A DNA stretch of 64,000 nt, taken from assembly GCA_037893225.1 (NCBI GenBank), contig JAZGUH010000332.1, positions 248,001 to 312,000 on the forward strand, read 5' to 3'. Made by a program: the position numbers and the translations under genes. Of the stretch, positions 23,201 through 38,200 are shown piece after piece (the first letter of the stretch is position 1; every line of letters starts with the position of its first letter). The notes beneath the pieces are model-generated. The model made no database searches and was not told where the DNA came from. It saw nothing but the letters and a program-made list of their open reading frames with translations. Origin of the DNA: Hippasteria phrygiana (taxonomy: Eukaryota > Echinodermata > Asteroidea > Valvatida > Goniasteridae).

Positions 23201-26200
23201 TGCACCGATGCATTGACTCAATTCTCTATCAATTACAAGTTCTCTGTCACATCGTTCACCGGCATTCAGCCTGCAGTCCTCGAGCCGAGGGGATCGTAAA
23301 CATATAAACATGATAAGTGCCTGGGGGCTGATGAAAATGCTCGGCATTATATCTGCTGGGATCTGGGCGCCCGTTTTCCTAAGCAAGGGCTAGCGAAAAT
23401 GATCCTGGGTATTATCTTATATGTCAATGAACTTGGAGCAATACAGGAAACGTACACATCTCCCTGGCCACTCGGCCTTGGGACAACAAAAGGAAACAAA
23501 AATTGTTTTCAGCAAGATCATCATCTGCTTAGTGTCTGATACGGGAAAAACAAACAAAGAAAAGAAGAGAGAGAGAAAGAACAGACAACAGCTGAAAATT
23601 TCTTTCAGAGTAGAATCCTTTTCAACGTGAGAAAATTAGTTGGATGGAGAAACAAAACAAAAAATTGTTGTTACATCTTCCCTGAATGCTTCGTGATCTT
23701 AAGTACAAACACGGACCCCTTTCACATGGAAGAACAAAATCCAAAGATGTTTTCAGCGTTAACGTCAGAGCTACTAGCAAAGGCACCAAAAAAACAAAGA
23801 GAGAAGGACGACACGATCTTTCAGAAAAAAAGAGAACAAAAACAAATCAAGAGAGCGAATGGGCATGATCGCGAGGACGCAGGCACAATCACCGCATGAA
23901 ATGTATTCATCGGATGAAATGCATTCACTTTTTTCCAGGGTAGGCTGCCGTGTCATCCATACTCTCCTGGGGGCAGGAGTTCTGCATCGGGAAAAGGCCT
24001 CGAGAAGGGAAGAATTTCCTGCAAGCACTGAGCATCCTTTGAGAAATCTGCATTGGATGAGCCTGTAATTTTCAAACATGATTTCACCCTACTTCCGCTT
24101 GTGGGTACGCATGGGCTTGCATTACACGGATGTCGATGAATGCCTGTTTGGCAGCTGCAACAGCGAGAAGAAATGTAATAACGAGGCCTGTTATTACTTT
24201 TAGAAAGCACCCAGTATATGTGCATATTGGCCTTCCAATTTGGTAAAAAAAAAACTAAAAAACTAGTAAACAAATATTTATTTCCAAATGATTTCGATTC
24301 TGGTAAACAATAAACAAAAGCATGTGAGGGCGTCTTCCCATCAAGCCGAAGGTTGTGACAAATGTACCCTTGTTGAAAATAACATGTACCCCAAAACTTT
24401 ATGTACCCGACTTTTTTTTTTTTCATTACCACAATGCCAATCCTACAATCAAGACAAGAAACTGGAACTACAAAACCATAGACATTCAAAATTCAGATTT
24501 TCTGGTTGGCGTAAATTTGTTACCTTAAAAAAACCACCTATATTCTCTCAAAAGTTTTGTCTTAAACTACACCCCTATCATCCCCGACTCTGCCTACCAC
24601 TCATCACCCCCCTCCCTTCCCTACAATGATAGAAGACAAGCTGGACAAATCCTTATTTACAGAGACTACAAATTATGGGGCAAAGTAATCAAGACTGTAC
24701 CCATTATGTTGTTTTGACAACACCGGCCTGCCAGGGTTTATCCGAAGACACCCTTCCCTTTTAGGAACAACATTAACCTGGTTGGTTCAATGCCACGCAG
24801 GGCACTCTCAACGCAAATTAAAGAACTGCCAAGAGAAGGACAAACAAATCCATGCACCTCTTTTTGCATTACTTATATGAATTCTGCAATTGAAGACCCA
24901 TTCCGACCATTTCAATTTTGTAACGTAACAGGTGCATATAGTCTCTCCCCCCCCCCCCCCCCATATCAAATTGGTGAATCATATGCTGATGCAAACCCAC
25001 CGTCGTGGCATACACTACTTTGAAAAATTGAAAATTCATATACTTTGGAACTCATACAGGTTCTCTGCATGATATTAGTTTTTCAACAAGCCAAAAAAAA
25101 AAAAAAAACCAAGGAAACGAATCATATCAACCCGAAACGCTGAGGATGATTAGTTTTCCGGTTGACAGACTTAACGAATATTTTCTAAAGAAAAACCGAT
25201 TCTTTTTAAGCAAGTAAATTTTGCCATCATCAGCATGGATTTTAACTTTTACGCAAGCACTGCTGTATGCAATACTACACTTAATTACATTTCTAATGTT
25301 TAATTAAAGTGCATGTACAATGTTTGTCCATACACGACCGTAACTACATGTACATGTATAACTTTACGCTCTGGTTACATTCAGTGTAACCTGTGCACAG
25401 CTCACATAACGTAGCATGCTTTGTGATTATTAAACACGCAATATGATCTGGTATCAGTACATCAAGCTGCACAACATAGTGTGACAGAAAATACAGTGTA
25501 CAAGTAGAAGGTGCCCCTGTGGGTATATTGAGAGGAGTCGTGGTACCAGCGTTTTGGTTTAATAGTCGGCGTTGTCACTAAGTCATTTACCAGCAATACA
25601 TGTAGATGATGTTCGTCAATGCAAGTCTGAAATTTACCAGAGAGTCATGGGTAATGGGAGCAGAAATATTGTTCTCAGTTCGTATTGTCCTTGCAGGTTG
25701 TCCCAGATGCTTCTAGACATAAAGCGCGTTACGCCATTGCCAAATATGGACTGAAACAATAAATCCTGCACAAAATAACGGAACGAATCAGAATGATTCA
25801 ATCTACTTGTATGCAAATAATTTGATTTATGTGTACATGAAAAAGTGAGAATATAGAAAACTCATGTTCTGTACTGTGGTTGTAATGTAAAGCGTGGTAC
25901 AACATCTAACAGAGTACATGTAGTTGACAAGCACACAGGGGCATCATCTCAGATAATGTTGGAAGCATTCTTGCATACAAAACGTAGCATGCACTCTTCC
26001 TTAAAAATCACAATGTACATATAAAGTAGTGGATGCGCGCATTCAGGAAACGGAAATCAGGTTTAGGATCAGTCCCAGGCTCATGTTGACTGAGTCGATG
26101 ATCCAGAAAGATAGGGCTGTCTCTCCCCCCCGTCTTTCTGTGCTAGCCATCATAAGAAGAGACCTGTTTGTTAATGGGAGTGCCCGTGGCATGTTAACAG

Positions 26201-29200
26201 CTTGCGACAAGGCCAGGCGACCATGTTTTCTTGGATTCTCACTACTAGACAGATGCTATCAGCGCCCCTCACTCACACACCCAACAATAAGATCTCTTAG
26301 GTTTCAATTTCCCACCGCTCATCAGTTCCGGTTTACGAAGTTTGCTTCATTTTTGTGTTTGTTTCCCTCCAAAAAAGGGGGCTATTTGTTTCTGGAAATG
26401 AGCACGGGAGATGAGGTTGACTGATTGGATTAAACAGAATGCGGGTGATGACGGGGATGCAACACACACGAAACAATTCCGTGAATTAAGAGGTTTTTCA
26501 GGGCACACTGTATACAGAATTATCACAGAGTGTTCTTTCAGCGCCATGCATTAGGCCAGCTAACGAGATTGATTGGAGCAAGAGGAATGCTAGCAATGGT
26601 GATCTCTGGCAACGTAAAGCCAAATAATTGGTGGTTTCAGGGCACGTCGACTTGGATGTGAATAACGGAATAATCCTCAACCCAGAATCTCTGCCGGTTG
26701 GGCCCATCTTGATAATCCTCATTCTTTCAGCGGTAAACATTATACGGTTTATCAGCGAGCTAATTGGATTATGGTAACTGGATGTGCAGATCCTATAAAG
26801 AGGTACAATTAAATAATTGAAGTTTTCAGGGCAAGTGCTATGTGAAGTTATCCCGGGCCAGGAAAACTTTGGCAGTTTGGCATGGTTAACCAAATGGGCT
26901 TTCAATGCTGAGTCAAGTCACAGCAGCGATGATGGGATCACTGCATGGGGATGATGACTTACATAGGCACATACAGGTACAATAAAATCCTTCTATGCAG
27001 AGGGGGAGAGTTTCAAGCGGTCTCTAATCCCCCGGAAAAGTTTATCTAGCCGCTACTTACTATTCTTCATCCTACCCTCACTCAGAATACGAAGAAAAGG
27101 ATGCGTCCTTACCTTAAGCTGTTTAGTCTTGTCCTTCATGGTCTGCTGGTAGATTTGCAGTTGCTCAGCGACTTCGGGACCAGGCTGCCTGGCCAGAATG
27201 TGCTTGAGCTCAATGTACAACTTTTCTTTCTCCTGTTGATGTGAGTTTGTGAAGGAATATTACAAATATTTATTTTTGTATTCGTCAAACAAACCACAAA
27301 TATTTTTCCTGTGAGTTGAAAATCAATACAGTGCGAGTAGAAATGGATGGAAACACAGCTTAGAAAAACATCATCTTACTTTTGTTTGCTCACAGGAATT
27401 GATTCCAGAATGTAGTTTCATTATTTTTGTGCGACATTGTGCGAATGCCTTGGGAGTCTGCGACATATAGCAAAAACACTTCTGGAATTCATCATCGAAA
27501 TTGAACTCGGGGATACTCCTTTGCGCTCTTCAACCAGCCACTATGATTTCAGACACCAGTTCAATCAACCCTGGTTGCAACCACACAGTTTCAAATGTAA
27601 ACAGGCTTCCCACTTGGGACATCCATGTATGTACAAAAAACACTGATTGCAAATGAATTGAGGTACATGTTGTTGGAAGCTCTCCAGTAAAAAAAAAAAA
27701 GAGAGAATGTTTTCTCTCAAAGCAGATGAGATAATTGCCCGGCACTTTTTCATTTTTTTTTTCTCAACAATGGAAATTTCCTCCAAATTCTTCTCTTGTA
27801 TCCCGTCAACTTCCTAACGAGGGGAAAGTTATCATCCATCAAGACTGCTTTAAAGACATTCTATTCAAACTTAAATTTTCTCTTATATGTGTAACTTTTA
27901 TCAGCTCGTTCAGGATACAACACGTCGGGGCTATAAAAAACTTCCTGTGACCATTACTCAAACCAATTTAAAAAGTTTGGCCACTTTGGCAATCTTGGAA
28001 TTCCCTGAAGGAGCCCTGCAAGAATTTAAAGAAACAAATTCAGGAATACGGATTCGATATGAGAAGCAGAGCCCCGTTGAATCAATCTGAGAAATATCCC
28101 GGTTTACATATATATGCTCTAACATAGCAAACATGAATGAGAATGTCGGACGCAGAGACAGTGCATTTGGGGGCTCAAACTGTGTACATTCAATCCCAGC
28201 ACTGGCTAGCTAACTGCCATTTTCTGTTTACCCAAGCTTGGGAAATCTTTACCACTCCAGCGTAAAATCAGACTAAACAAATTCAGACAGAAAAGATTGG
28301 ATTCTTTGGGATGAAAAAAAAAAGTTTGCCAGGACAAGTCCTGGCAACACTCTGCTAACACCTCGTAGAGATCAAGTGCAATGGCTGGTGAATGTCTCTT
28401 TGGTCCGTGCACTGAGCATCAAGGCCTCTGCCTTCTATGGCAATGAATTTGTTAAGTGTTCACAAGTTCAATCTGTATGCTTTCAATTATGAACTGTTGC
28501 TAATGAGTGGGATATCTTTTTCATGGATTTTATTTTTTTTTATTTTCAGATTAGAAGTGATCAAAATCTTTCATCGGAGACTTAGTTATTCCCCCAAATA
28601 TTCCCCAAAGTGGCCGTGCTGGAAGTGCATTCTGGTGTATCTATTACCTCAGAGCAACTGGGACCCTGGACTCAAAGCCACAATGCCATGTTTAGAGCAT
28701 TGTATCAATTGGAAAACGTCTCTTCAAAGCGGTCATAGGCACTGTATTTACTAATAACAGCCTGGGAATACCATGCATAGCTTTGTCAAGCTGGGAATGC
28801 ATCTTTTGTTGGGAAGCAAGAAGGTCCTGGCAAAATTACTGTTTGATGCTGAAAAGACAAGGCACCAGAGTTGGAGTCGAGTCCCTGCAAGTCCTTTCAC
28901 AAGTACTTTCATAAAGCCGGTCACAAGTAACTGGATGAACAATGACAAAGGAATGCCTTTGTCAAAGCTCATTTGAATAGCTTGTGATTGGAATTAGGAC
29001 TGGAGGGCTTGTGATGGACTTGCAGGAACTTGCAGGGACTTGTGATGGACTCGACTACATCTCTGCAAGGCACCACTTCAGTTACAGCAGCGTGTAATGG
29101 TCTGTAGATTAGCCCATGCCTTGGTGACTGATTTGTATTGCTGTGTGTTTACAGTATCTTCCTTGATAATTAGTCTGGCAACAGCAGGACTTGGACTGCT

Positions 29201-32200
29201 TGATGAGCCCTGCTTGGAAATTCAAGCGCCACCGACCTGTATCAGGAGTTCTTTCTCCACCACCTCCTCCGTCTTCTGGATGAGGCGTCGCTGCAGGGTT
29301 TGGATCTTCTGGATCATCTCGTAGGTGCTGGGGTCCGAGCCTTCCAGCTTGCGCCAGCGGTGGATGTTCATGGGGTTCTCTAGCTCCTCCTCCAGAGCCT
29401 TGCAGCGAGTCCGCTCTCGCAGGAGCTCACGTTGGAGATGGTACACCTCACGCCTGCAGTGGCAAATTCAGAAAGAATATTAATGGTCCAAGCAACAAGA
29501 ATCTTGTAGGTTTCTGCATGGAAGGATGACAGATCTTTCCATTAGCCTCTCTATCTATTTAAGCTATCAGTATCATCGGTCTTATTTGGACAAGTAACAC
29601 TTCACTTCACTGATAATCATGCACTAAAAGGCAATGAAGTTTATGCCCATGCATGCATTCATGCAGCACAGCTGTATTTCTTGCATATGTGTGAGTGACC
29701 GGCAACCCCCACACATACACACACTCAATTTTACCCAGACCATCAAGCACATGCAACATACTGTACAAATTGAAGTAAAAATGGGGATATAAAGCATTTA
29801 AAAAAATCCTTTTTCAGATATTATTTTCTGATTTTACAAAAAAAGGCATTGAGAATTGGAATAAAAGTTTGACGATGTAGCCTTTACCAGTCAATGATCT
29901 TATGGAGTATATTAATAGGCCATCCTTGGCCATTACCAGCATGATAAAGATGGGGTCGTCACACTGTGATTCCCTTTATGAAACACTCTCTCAAACAGGC
30001 ATTTATGAATGGGAATAAAAGTGAGATGACTCAAGCTTTACCAGTCAATAATGACCTTCTGGCTACTGTTAATGGGCTCCTTCTCGGTTCAACAAACTTT
30101 GATTCTTTTACTTAAACACAACCTCTCACACCTCAAATCATCCACGTTGGCCACGCTCTTGTTCAAGATGTTCTTCTCCCGGCGAAGTTTCTTGATCTCC
30201 AGCTTGAGCAGTCGGACGTCCTCCAGACGCTGGCGGTACTGCATCTCTCCCTTGGCCAGCGTGGACTGCTGGATCTTGATCTTCTCATACAGGAGTGCCA
30301 GCTCATCGTTGCGACGGACGAGCTGGGTGCCAAGGATGTCTCGCTCGCTAATAACCTTGGGGTGTTGGGTTGGAATAAAACATTGGTTAAGCCAGAAAAA
30401 AGACGAACAACCAACCCAACAAACTAACTAACTAACTAACAATTTTGAGGCCCTGGATTCACGACCCGGGCCAAATTTGATGAATATTACTTAGCAAATA
30501 TTACTTAGCAAATATTACTTTGCAAATTTACTGACTAAACAAGGATCAAGCTTGGAACCAGCCATCACAAGCAACATAAATTACATCATATTTATTTATT
30601 TATTTATTTATTAAATTTCGTTAGCCAGGGTATTGCATAAATACATGTACTATTTGAAACTTGTAAACTATGTATTATTTTCAAAGCGAACAAAGAAAAT
30701 TGGCAGGAGTGGGACTTGAACCCGTGACCTCCGGAATATCGTACTGGCACTCTACCAACTGAGCTATCTTGTACTATGGTGGCGGTCTTCCAAATTGTCA
30801 GTATCTTTGTTCGGTGGGGTGCTAGGCAGAAGTCATTAACCCAAGATTTAACCCAAGATACAACCTTTACGATACAACCTTTACGATGCAACCTGGGAAG
30901 CGACATTGTAGGGATTACTCAATGAGGATACAACTTTTGGGTTGGGTTCGAAGAAGCAAGTAAACAAAAAAGAATATAAATATATATTTATCGCCATGCT
31001 GAAGGGAGTTCTATAATTAGGAGGTTCTAAATCAGTTCAGACAGGAAAATGATTTGTTGATGGAAAAATTATCGTTTAGACACTTTCCAATGATACACTT
31101 TAAAAAGAAAAAAAAAGGAAGTCGTTTGGCAAGAAATTTAAATGTGCACTATGAGATATAATTGATCTCACATGTACGAACATGTTTTGTCAAAAACTGC
31201 ACTTTAGTGTAATGATTTCTTTTTACTCAGTAAACCCAGTATGGAATTCCAGAATACAAATATTTTGCCGGAAAAATCTCTCATACAGATGACCCAAAAA
31301 TCAAATGCTTAATAATGAAAAGGCTCTTTTTATCACTCTGCTCACATATATTGGATGCGAATAGGTCATACACCTCCATTACTGAATCCCAAGGCATAGC
31401 ACAACAACGGCACACAGTACACGTCTCTTTCTTACTTTATGTTGAGAAGCATTGATAAGAGCACGCACGGAAAAAATGGGCGGCAGTTTCCACAAGCATC
31501 TCCTTTGATTCCAATCAAAGATGCCCACTCGATCGCCGCAAAAGAAATGAACCACTCTAAGATTTCAAAGTGTTCTCAATGATCTGTATCGCCGACGATA
31601 TCGTCCTCTGACGCCCAGCTACATAGCCAAATATTACTGAACCTCTGGGTCAAGATTGGGTATTTACTTTACTCTCAATGGTGGGTTTCGACCCACGTCA
31701 GTCAAATGTATCTGCTAATTATAAAACTGGACTCGGCCGCATGTTTTCACAGGACTTCGGCGGTTTGTTTGGGAATGGCTAAATGTCATACTCGCAGACA
31801 AAGATCGGGCTTTTTTGCTTATTCACGGACAGGAAGGAATCAAAATTGCCGTATCCATGATCGTAGAAAAATAACGCGGTGAGCTTCTGTGCAGTAACGT
31901 GAACTGCCAAGTGTTGGACAAGGAATACAAACTTCTGCAACGAGAAACGTTATCAGCATGAGCACAGTGCAAGCAGCCGACATTAAAATAATATGACACT
32001 GTGTGTTATTCAAAACAACGTGTTGTTACAGGTACATGTTTGCAAAGTGCTATATCAGAATTAATACATGTAAATATGAAATTGAATCCGCATTTCCACA
32101 TAAAAGGAGGTCACATTTACATGTATGCGAGAAAGTCAACGGTCAAACCAGTGTGACTATGACAATTCAGTTTGTTTTTTTCAGGAAATTAATACGCACT

Positions 32201-35200
32201 CAAGCGTCACTCGAGACTGGCTTTCCGAGGAAAGCTGCGTGGGCTTACGAGTGACTTTTTCCCCTCGATATCTGTAGCCTGTTGGTCAGTGGCCCAGAGT
32301 TTGAGAAAACACTTTTTGATGATAGAACAGTGCCTCGTTTTACCCAAGATTATCTCAATTTCAGACAAGGCACTCAAATTGTAAATTTGTGCAGTTTTCC
32401 TTTTCCCCAAGTTGGACGATTGATTTAATCCAGTTGTTTTGTAGAATGCAGGGACAAGGAAAAAAAAGGGGACATTTTTAAAATGCCCTTGGTATTTCTT
32501 TTAAATTAACTCTAAACAGCAACATGTATATAAACAAGCTACATGGTTCAAACATACGTGGTTCAAACATTTTAACAACTGATTTTTCGCTAACTGTCAC
32601 AAATTGATTACTGTATGCCGGAATATTAGCAAGTACAAGAATTCAAGCCATACAGGGAACAGTGACCAATCACATAGTACATGTATCCATTCATTTGGGT
32701 CTTTGACTTCTATTGGGAAATGACTCCATTTACTTGTGCACAACAACTTCAGGCAATCAACTTGAAACTTAGTGCCATTAAACCACACTAAAAGTTTGGT
32801 TTTGAAACAATGGATGATCGTACCAGCATTCTACCAACTGAGCTATCTTGCTTGATGTTGGCAGTCTCTTAATTTTTACAATACCTTTTTTTTTGGCAGG
32901 ATTTTGGTTTCTTTGATGAAGCAGACTCTGTTATCAAATCTCATTCAAGAAAATAAAAATCTTTCTCTGAACTTGTTAAGACCGGACTCGATGCTGTTTT
33001 CCAGTAAACAAAGTCTGTTCCACACATCAAAAGCAACACTGCTTGGTATCCCATGCCTTCCTCAAAGTGCTGTTTGGAAGATTTAATTTCCAATTCGATG
33101 TAACAAATCCAAATGGAGAGAGCGGCCCTTTGTCCTGGCGTAGAAATACTTCAAAACGGATTTCCGTGCTCAGATGAAACGCAGCTTGGCATTGCAATGT
33201 GCAAATCACGACCGGGCTTACGTATAACCGATACATCAATCAAACGTACTTGTGGGTAATCCAATCCACATTTGTGTGCACTTTCTTGTTCCTGACGTCC
33301 AGCGACGGAGTACATTTACTGAGGCGAGCATGATTAAATTGCAAACCCTGATGTCTCCAACAGCCATCGCCCCCAGACAAAATCTTGTCAAACACTGCGG
33401 ATGTTGCGATTAATTCCGCTGTCAGGTACGAATGTACTTTTCCGCCTTGTTTTACGGCAAGTCCCCAAGTCATGATAGTGACTTCTGGCAGAAAGGAATT
33501 GCTTATCTTTTCAACAAAAAAAAAAAAAAAATTGGAATTCTTTTTTTGTTTGGGTGGGGGTACATTTTCTTGTGGGAAAGGAGAATTCAATTCAAAGGAA
33601 ATTATTCAGTGATGCGGTGTACATCATTCAAAAACCCCGCAATCTTTAAGTATAGGAAAATCTGAATCTGTCCTCACACAAAAATAATGCCAGGCTTGAC
33701 TGATATGAATTCAATTAAAAATGTAGAAATCCAAAATGAGTAAGCATATTCTCCAGGGAAAAAGAAGGAAAGCAATGGTTAATTTGGGCATTTTCAAAGG
33801 TTTAGAAAACTGACCTACTGTACATGTACATGTTCAGAATGCATATTGACATATAGAATTTCACCTGCTCAGGTTACAGCCAAGGAAACTTGACTACTTG
33901 AGGCAAATATATCTAAAGCATAACTCTGATTGTGCTTGGGTTAAAGGTGCATTCTTAGTAGTTCTGAACCATTTATAGAACCATATTGAAACTGGAGGAT
34001 TCAGGACTGTTAGGGTTAAACACTGAAAACTTACAAATCCCGCAGTATATACATATTTGTTAGTTTTGTTTAAAACTGTATTTAGCACACTCATGCATGC
34101 AACACGCTGGGGATGTATGGCTTGCCGGGCTCAATTTTGGGGCAAAGTTTGAAATTCTGCTGTCAAATGAAACTACATACATACATGTACATTGTATGTT
34201 TCCTGTAAAAAAAATTAATAAATTCAAAGTCCAGATGAATTCAAAAGTTAAGCAAATGTTGACATTCTAATTCAAACAAGTTTCCAATATGAAAGGTATT
34301 GATCTATTCTGGTTGTTGAAATTTTTTTTTTTTAAAGAATTTGCTGTCAACTCACTGAATTGATCACACCTACATTTGTAGCTAATGGCTTCTGGAAATT
34401 ACATAGACCTTGGTGGCATCTGTACAAATATTTACTAATGATGAATGCAACAACAATTTCATGAGACCGAACCACTGACTCATTGGGTGCGTTCGAGTTG
34501 CCTACCGGGATCGACTCGGGTGAAGGCGGATGGGTCAGCCACGAGAGCTGGGCTAATAGAACGCTCAAACGCCCTCCCCTGTTGATGTCACCTTGCAAGT
34601 GAGTCGGCCATGGAGGAATAAGAGACGCCGATTGTGTAGTTACGGACCCCCTCTTTATATTTGATCCATTTCGAGTCAAGGTTGTTTTTATCATTCCAAA
34701 ATGAATTTATCAACCTAAAGTATACTCCTCTCAATTCTAATGACATCATTTTTTTTGTAATTCTGAACAGTTTCCTGTGGGAGAAAATGCAATTTTCTTA
34801 CATGTTTTGCGGTTGGTGTCTTAAAAATCAGTGCGGTCTTCGCCATCTTTATTTTCATGTTGCGTTTTGTCATCTTCATTGTAATTTTACCCAAAACAAT
34901 TTCCCACAAAAAATAAAAAACTTGTTGGTTTTTAATGTCACAATCTAGTTTGCCAAGTCCAATAACTTAAAAGTGGATTTTTGTTCTCTTATAAGAACAG
35001 TCCTTAACTACACAATCGCCATTGAGGTCAGCCATTTTTAATTCCCCGCTCCAGTAGAATTTGTGGGTAGTCAGACTTAACTACGCATGCATGTGACGTA
35101 ATTCCAGCAGTGACCCTGCTCCGCGAGTAGTATCTGTGGTGGCTGACCCGAGTGAGCCCCGGGTATGACGTCAGACCTAATTGAACGGGACGGGGCTAAC

Positions 35201-38200
35201 CCGAGTCGACCCAGGTGAGCTACTCGAACGCACCCATTACAGGAGCTGAATGGTGTAAATGTACAATATGTGAAGCCATTGCATCTGGTTATACTGCCTT
35301 GATGATTTAAATGTCATTCCTTGTTTTGGTCTCATTTTTCTTATGTATTCTTACCCCTTCCCACAGATTTTGTACATTGCCTGGGCTTATTAATAATAGT
35401 AAACACAGATAATAATGTTAATTTAGCCTGGGTAAAGTACTAAAACCATACATCCTGTCTTGACGATCCCGTGCCATAGACCCTTTTATTGATAGTGCGT
35501 AAACATGTAGCGGCGGGTATATATTGCACTGCATTGTGGGACACTTTGCGCTAAATTTTGCAAACAAAATCCCGCAGGCAGGCTACACATAAAAAACGTC
35601 TATGTGCACATAATTTACGTCATTCTATCATCTTTTTTTTATCAAGGGCCTGCTGCCTCTGATCGGGTTGCATGGAATTTTTAGATTTTAATTGACAGGG
35701 GGGGGGGGGGGGGGGGGCAACCTACACAATCGTCTTTTTATGAGGTAAAACTCTGCAGTCTGTCACAACAAAAATGCACACCAGTGATCAAAATTTACAT
35801 CGCAATAAGTACATTTATTTCTGCGAGTCAACCCTTGCAATTTAATTTAAAGGCACAATATGACATATTCTAATAAAATGCACACTGTAGAACTTAAAAA
35901 AATTTTTTTTTTAAATAAACAATAAAATGGGGGTCCTGCTGACCAACAAGAAATAACAAATTTCAATGTTGACAAATAATCGCAATAATGTGCATTTTAG
36001 TAATATACACGATTAGAGCACTTCACTTTTAAAAGAATCGGATAAACTCCCAACGATTTTTGTTTAAAAAATGCACGGCCAGTCTCCCCTTACACCGTAC
36101 AACAAACTGAGAAAATAGCTTCAAGTATTAAACAATTCCTTTCCACTTGACCGGGAGAAAGAAAAAAAGATGACAAAAGTATACTTTCAGGGTAACAGTA
36201 AGTTCAATCCTATTCACATCGACAGGATCACATAGACATTATGACGCAGGTGGTAGGAATTTCAATGTGACTTTCTATTTAAAAAGTACACCTCAGTGCA
36301 TTGGGTTGATGACTTCCAAAGCCAAGGTTCTGCCTGTGGTCTAAAAGTGACAGCCAAAATTGGCGACAGGCATGATTTTTTAAATCAAGATCAGTAAATT
36401 TCATTACCTTTTCCCATTTTCCCAAGTTAAGACAACAATAGACTCCTCATGGGTCACTAATACCAAAATAATTTAAGTTTTTGAAACAAGTGTTATTACC
36501 AGGGCTAGTTTATCAAATGAAGGGTTGCCCGTTGGCCTGGGGCGACCTTAAAACCACCCGGCCAACCAAACGCCCAGATGGCAATCTATGATGTAAATAT
36601 AGCTACATATTAGTATACAAGCAGATCTGACAGATCATTCAATAATTTGTAGAAAGGTTTGCAAACAATAAAACCTAGTTAATAGTTGCTGAGCCACTCC
36701 ATTCAATACTTAAACTGCCCTTCTTTTTCTAACTACTAGTCATGGTCATAGGAATTGTCAAACTTTTCAACCACAAACCAGTTCGGTACTTCTACTGAAA
36801 GTGAAATATGACCAAAAAAACCTTCAAAACAATGAATCAATTTTTCGCTGAAATCACCCAATCTCCATTAAAAAAACACACGACGACTTGCAATTCTCGA
36901 TGTTTGGAATGTCATCCGAGCCGCAAACACGAGACGAACGCGCAGATAAATCACGCTACGCATCGCCCAGGCTAGAATCAGCTGCTGAGAGTGTCCGGAG
37001 GATGGAAGCTGGCTAATGTGGTCCCGGGAAATGCTCGGGATAATTGTTTCTGGGTTGCAGCGAGGCAGGTTATTAATTTAACATCCGATCCCGATGCTGC
37101 GTTGGTCGGTGCAGATATGCTCAACTAACTAGTACCGTTATACTTCACAGGCCCAGATGAAATTCTGGAAATATAACTCTGTGATGAGAGATGTTCTCTT
37201 TCAGTTTCTGCCTTAAAGGTGTGTTATTCCTGCTTTTGGAGGAAATGGCAACAAAGTACATTGGAGGGACAGGCACATTTGTGACTGGATCCTGCGAAAT
37301 GAGTCTAACAGGCTTTTTTTTTTTTTACTTGTAAGTCTTTTGCAAGCTCAACTCTTCACTTTGATACATAAAATCATTCAGTTTTGCATGCTGAACTAAG
37401 CTTTACTATTGATTTTTACTAAATAAGTCTTGCGTTACAGAGCTGTCACTCAAACGTTGAGCTCTGCGACTTGTCGGGCTGGGCCAAGCATTATCAGCAA
37501 ACAAAAGGGAAACTTTTCTTAAGTCTTGGAACTTTCCACCGATCCCAGTTTTTCCATGTTATTATGGACCTTGCATTTTGTTGCATGGCATTTATAAATT
37601 TACAATTGTGCGTGGAAGCAAAAGCACTGAATTACTGTAAAAAACAACAGCAATTTATACCTTGAAATGTCATTATTAACTCCTTGAGTACGGTTATTCA
37701 TAGTGAGGCGCCGGGGTGCCATGTCGGCTTTGACAACAGGTCAATTAACTGCCTAATTTTTGTTATTAATTAATAAAGAGTTGCGATCCAAAAGTTAATA
37801 GTAAGTAGGCCTAAGTGGATCTACCCAGCCGAATGACTGACAAGCTAACTTTAATGGATCCATCCATACCCTAGGATATAGCCAAGTGGCAGTAAGGGTA
37901 CATTCGTCAGAATCCCATGTCAGCATCGTGGATCCACAAATTAATTTCACGAGGACTCTTTCTCATCGCCTGAATTCTTTTAATCCCCAGCGGTAATTTG
38001 GCATGCTGAAAAGTGCAAAAAGATTACTGGTGCATTTAAATTCCACGTATGTGCGGTAATGGAAGTTGGGGTCGAGGGAACGTTTCTTGTTTAATGGAGA
38101 GTATTTTATTCGTGATGGGAATTAAGCTAAACAACCACTGAGCAGAGTCATTCCTGAACAGTTACGCAGACAGAATTCAAGTTGAATGAATGCTGGCAGT

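Larger units (their letters stand above)
17281..27112. other. CFAP58 intron 14 (9.8 kb)
   Basis: It holds a LINE reverse-transcriptase relic (18388-18890), a 2-kb tandem duplication with TTAA MITEs (19889-21905), A/T satellite arrays around a hairpin island (22257-22676), a C run at 24948-24962 and thrice-repeated TTTCAGGGCA motifs (26483-26836). The ORF at 17838-18203 (minus, 121 codons) and its plus-strand shadow are unassigned. The remainder shows nothing recognisable. Confidence 0.7.

Noticed and set aside
30702..30775. A functional tRNA gene on the minus strand
   Set aside because: Boxes A and B are present but the T stem and acceptor stem do not pair. A truncated relative nearby shows it is a SINE family.
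32203..32254. Short hairpin gtcactcg...cgagtgac with inner ggctttcc/ggaaagc
   Set aside because: The stems are interrupted and asymmetric. There is not enough to call a microRNA or regulatory RNA.
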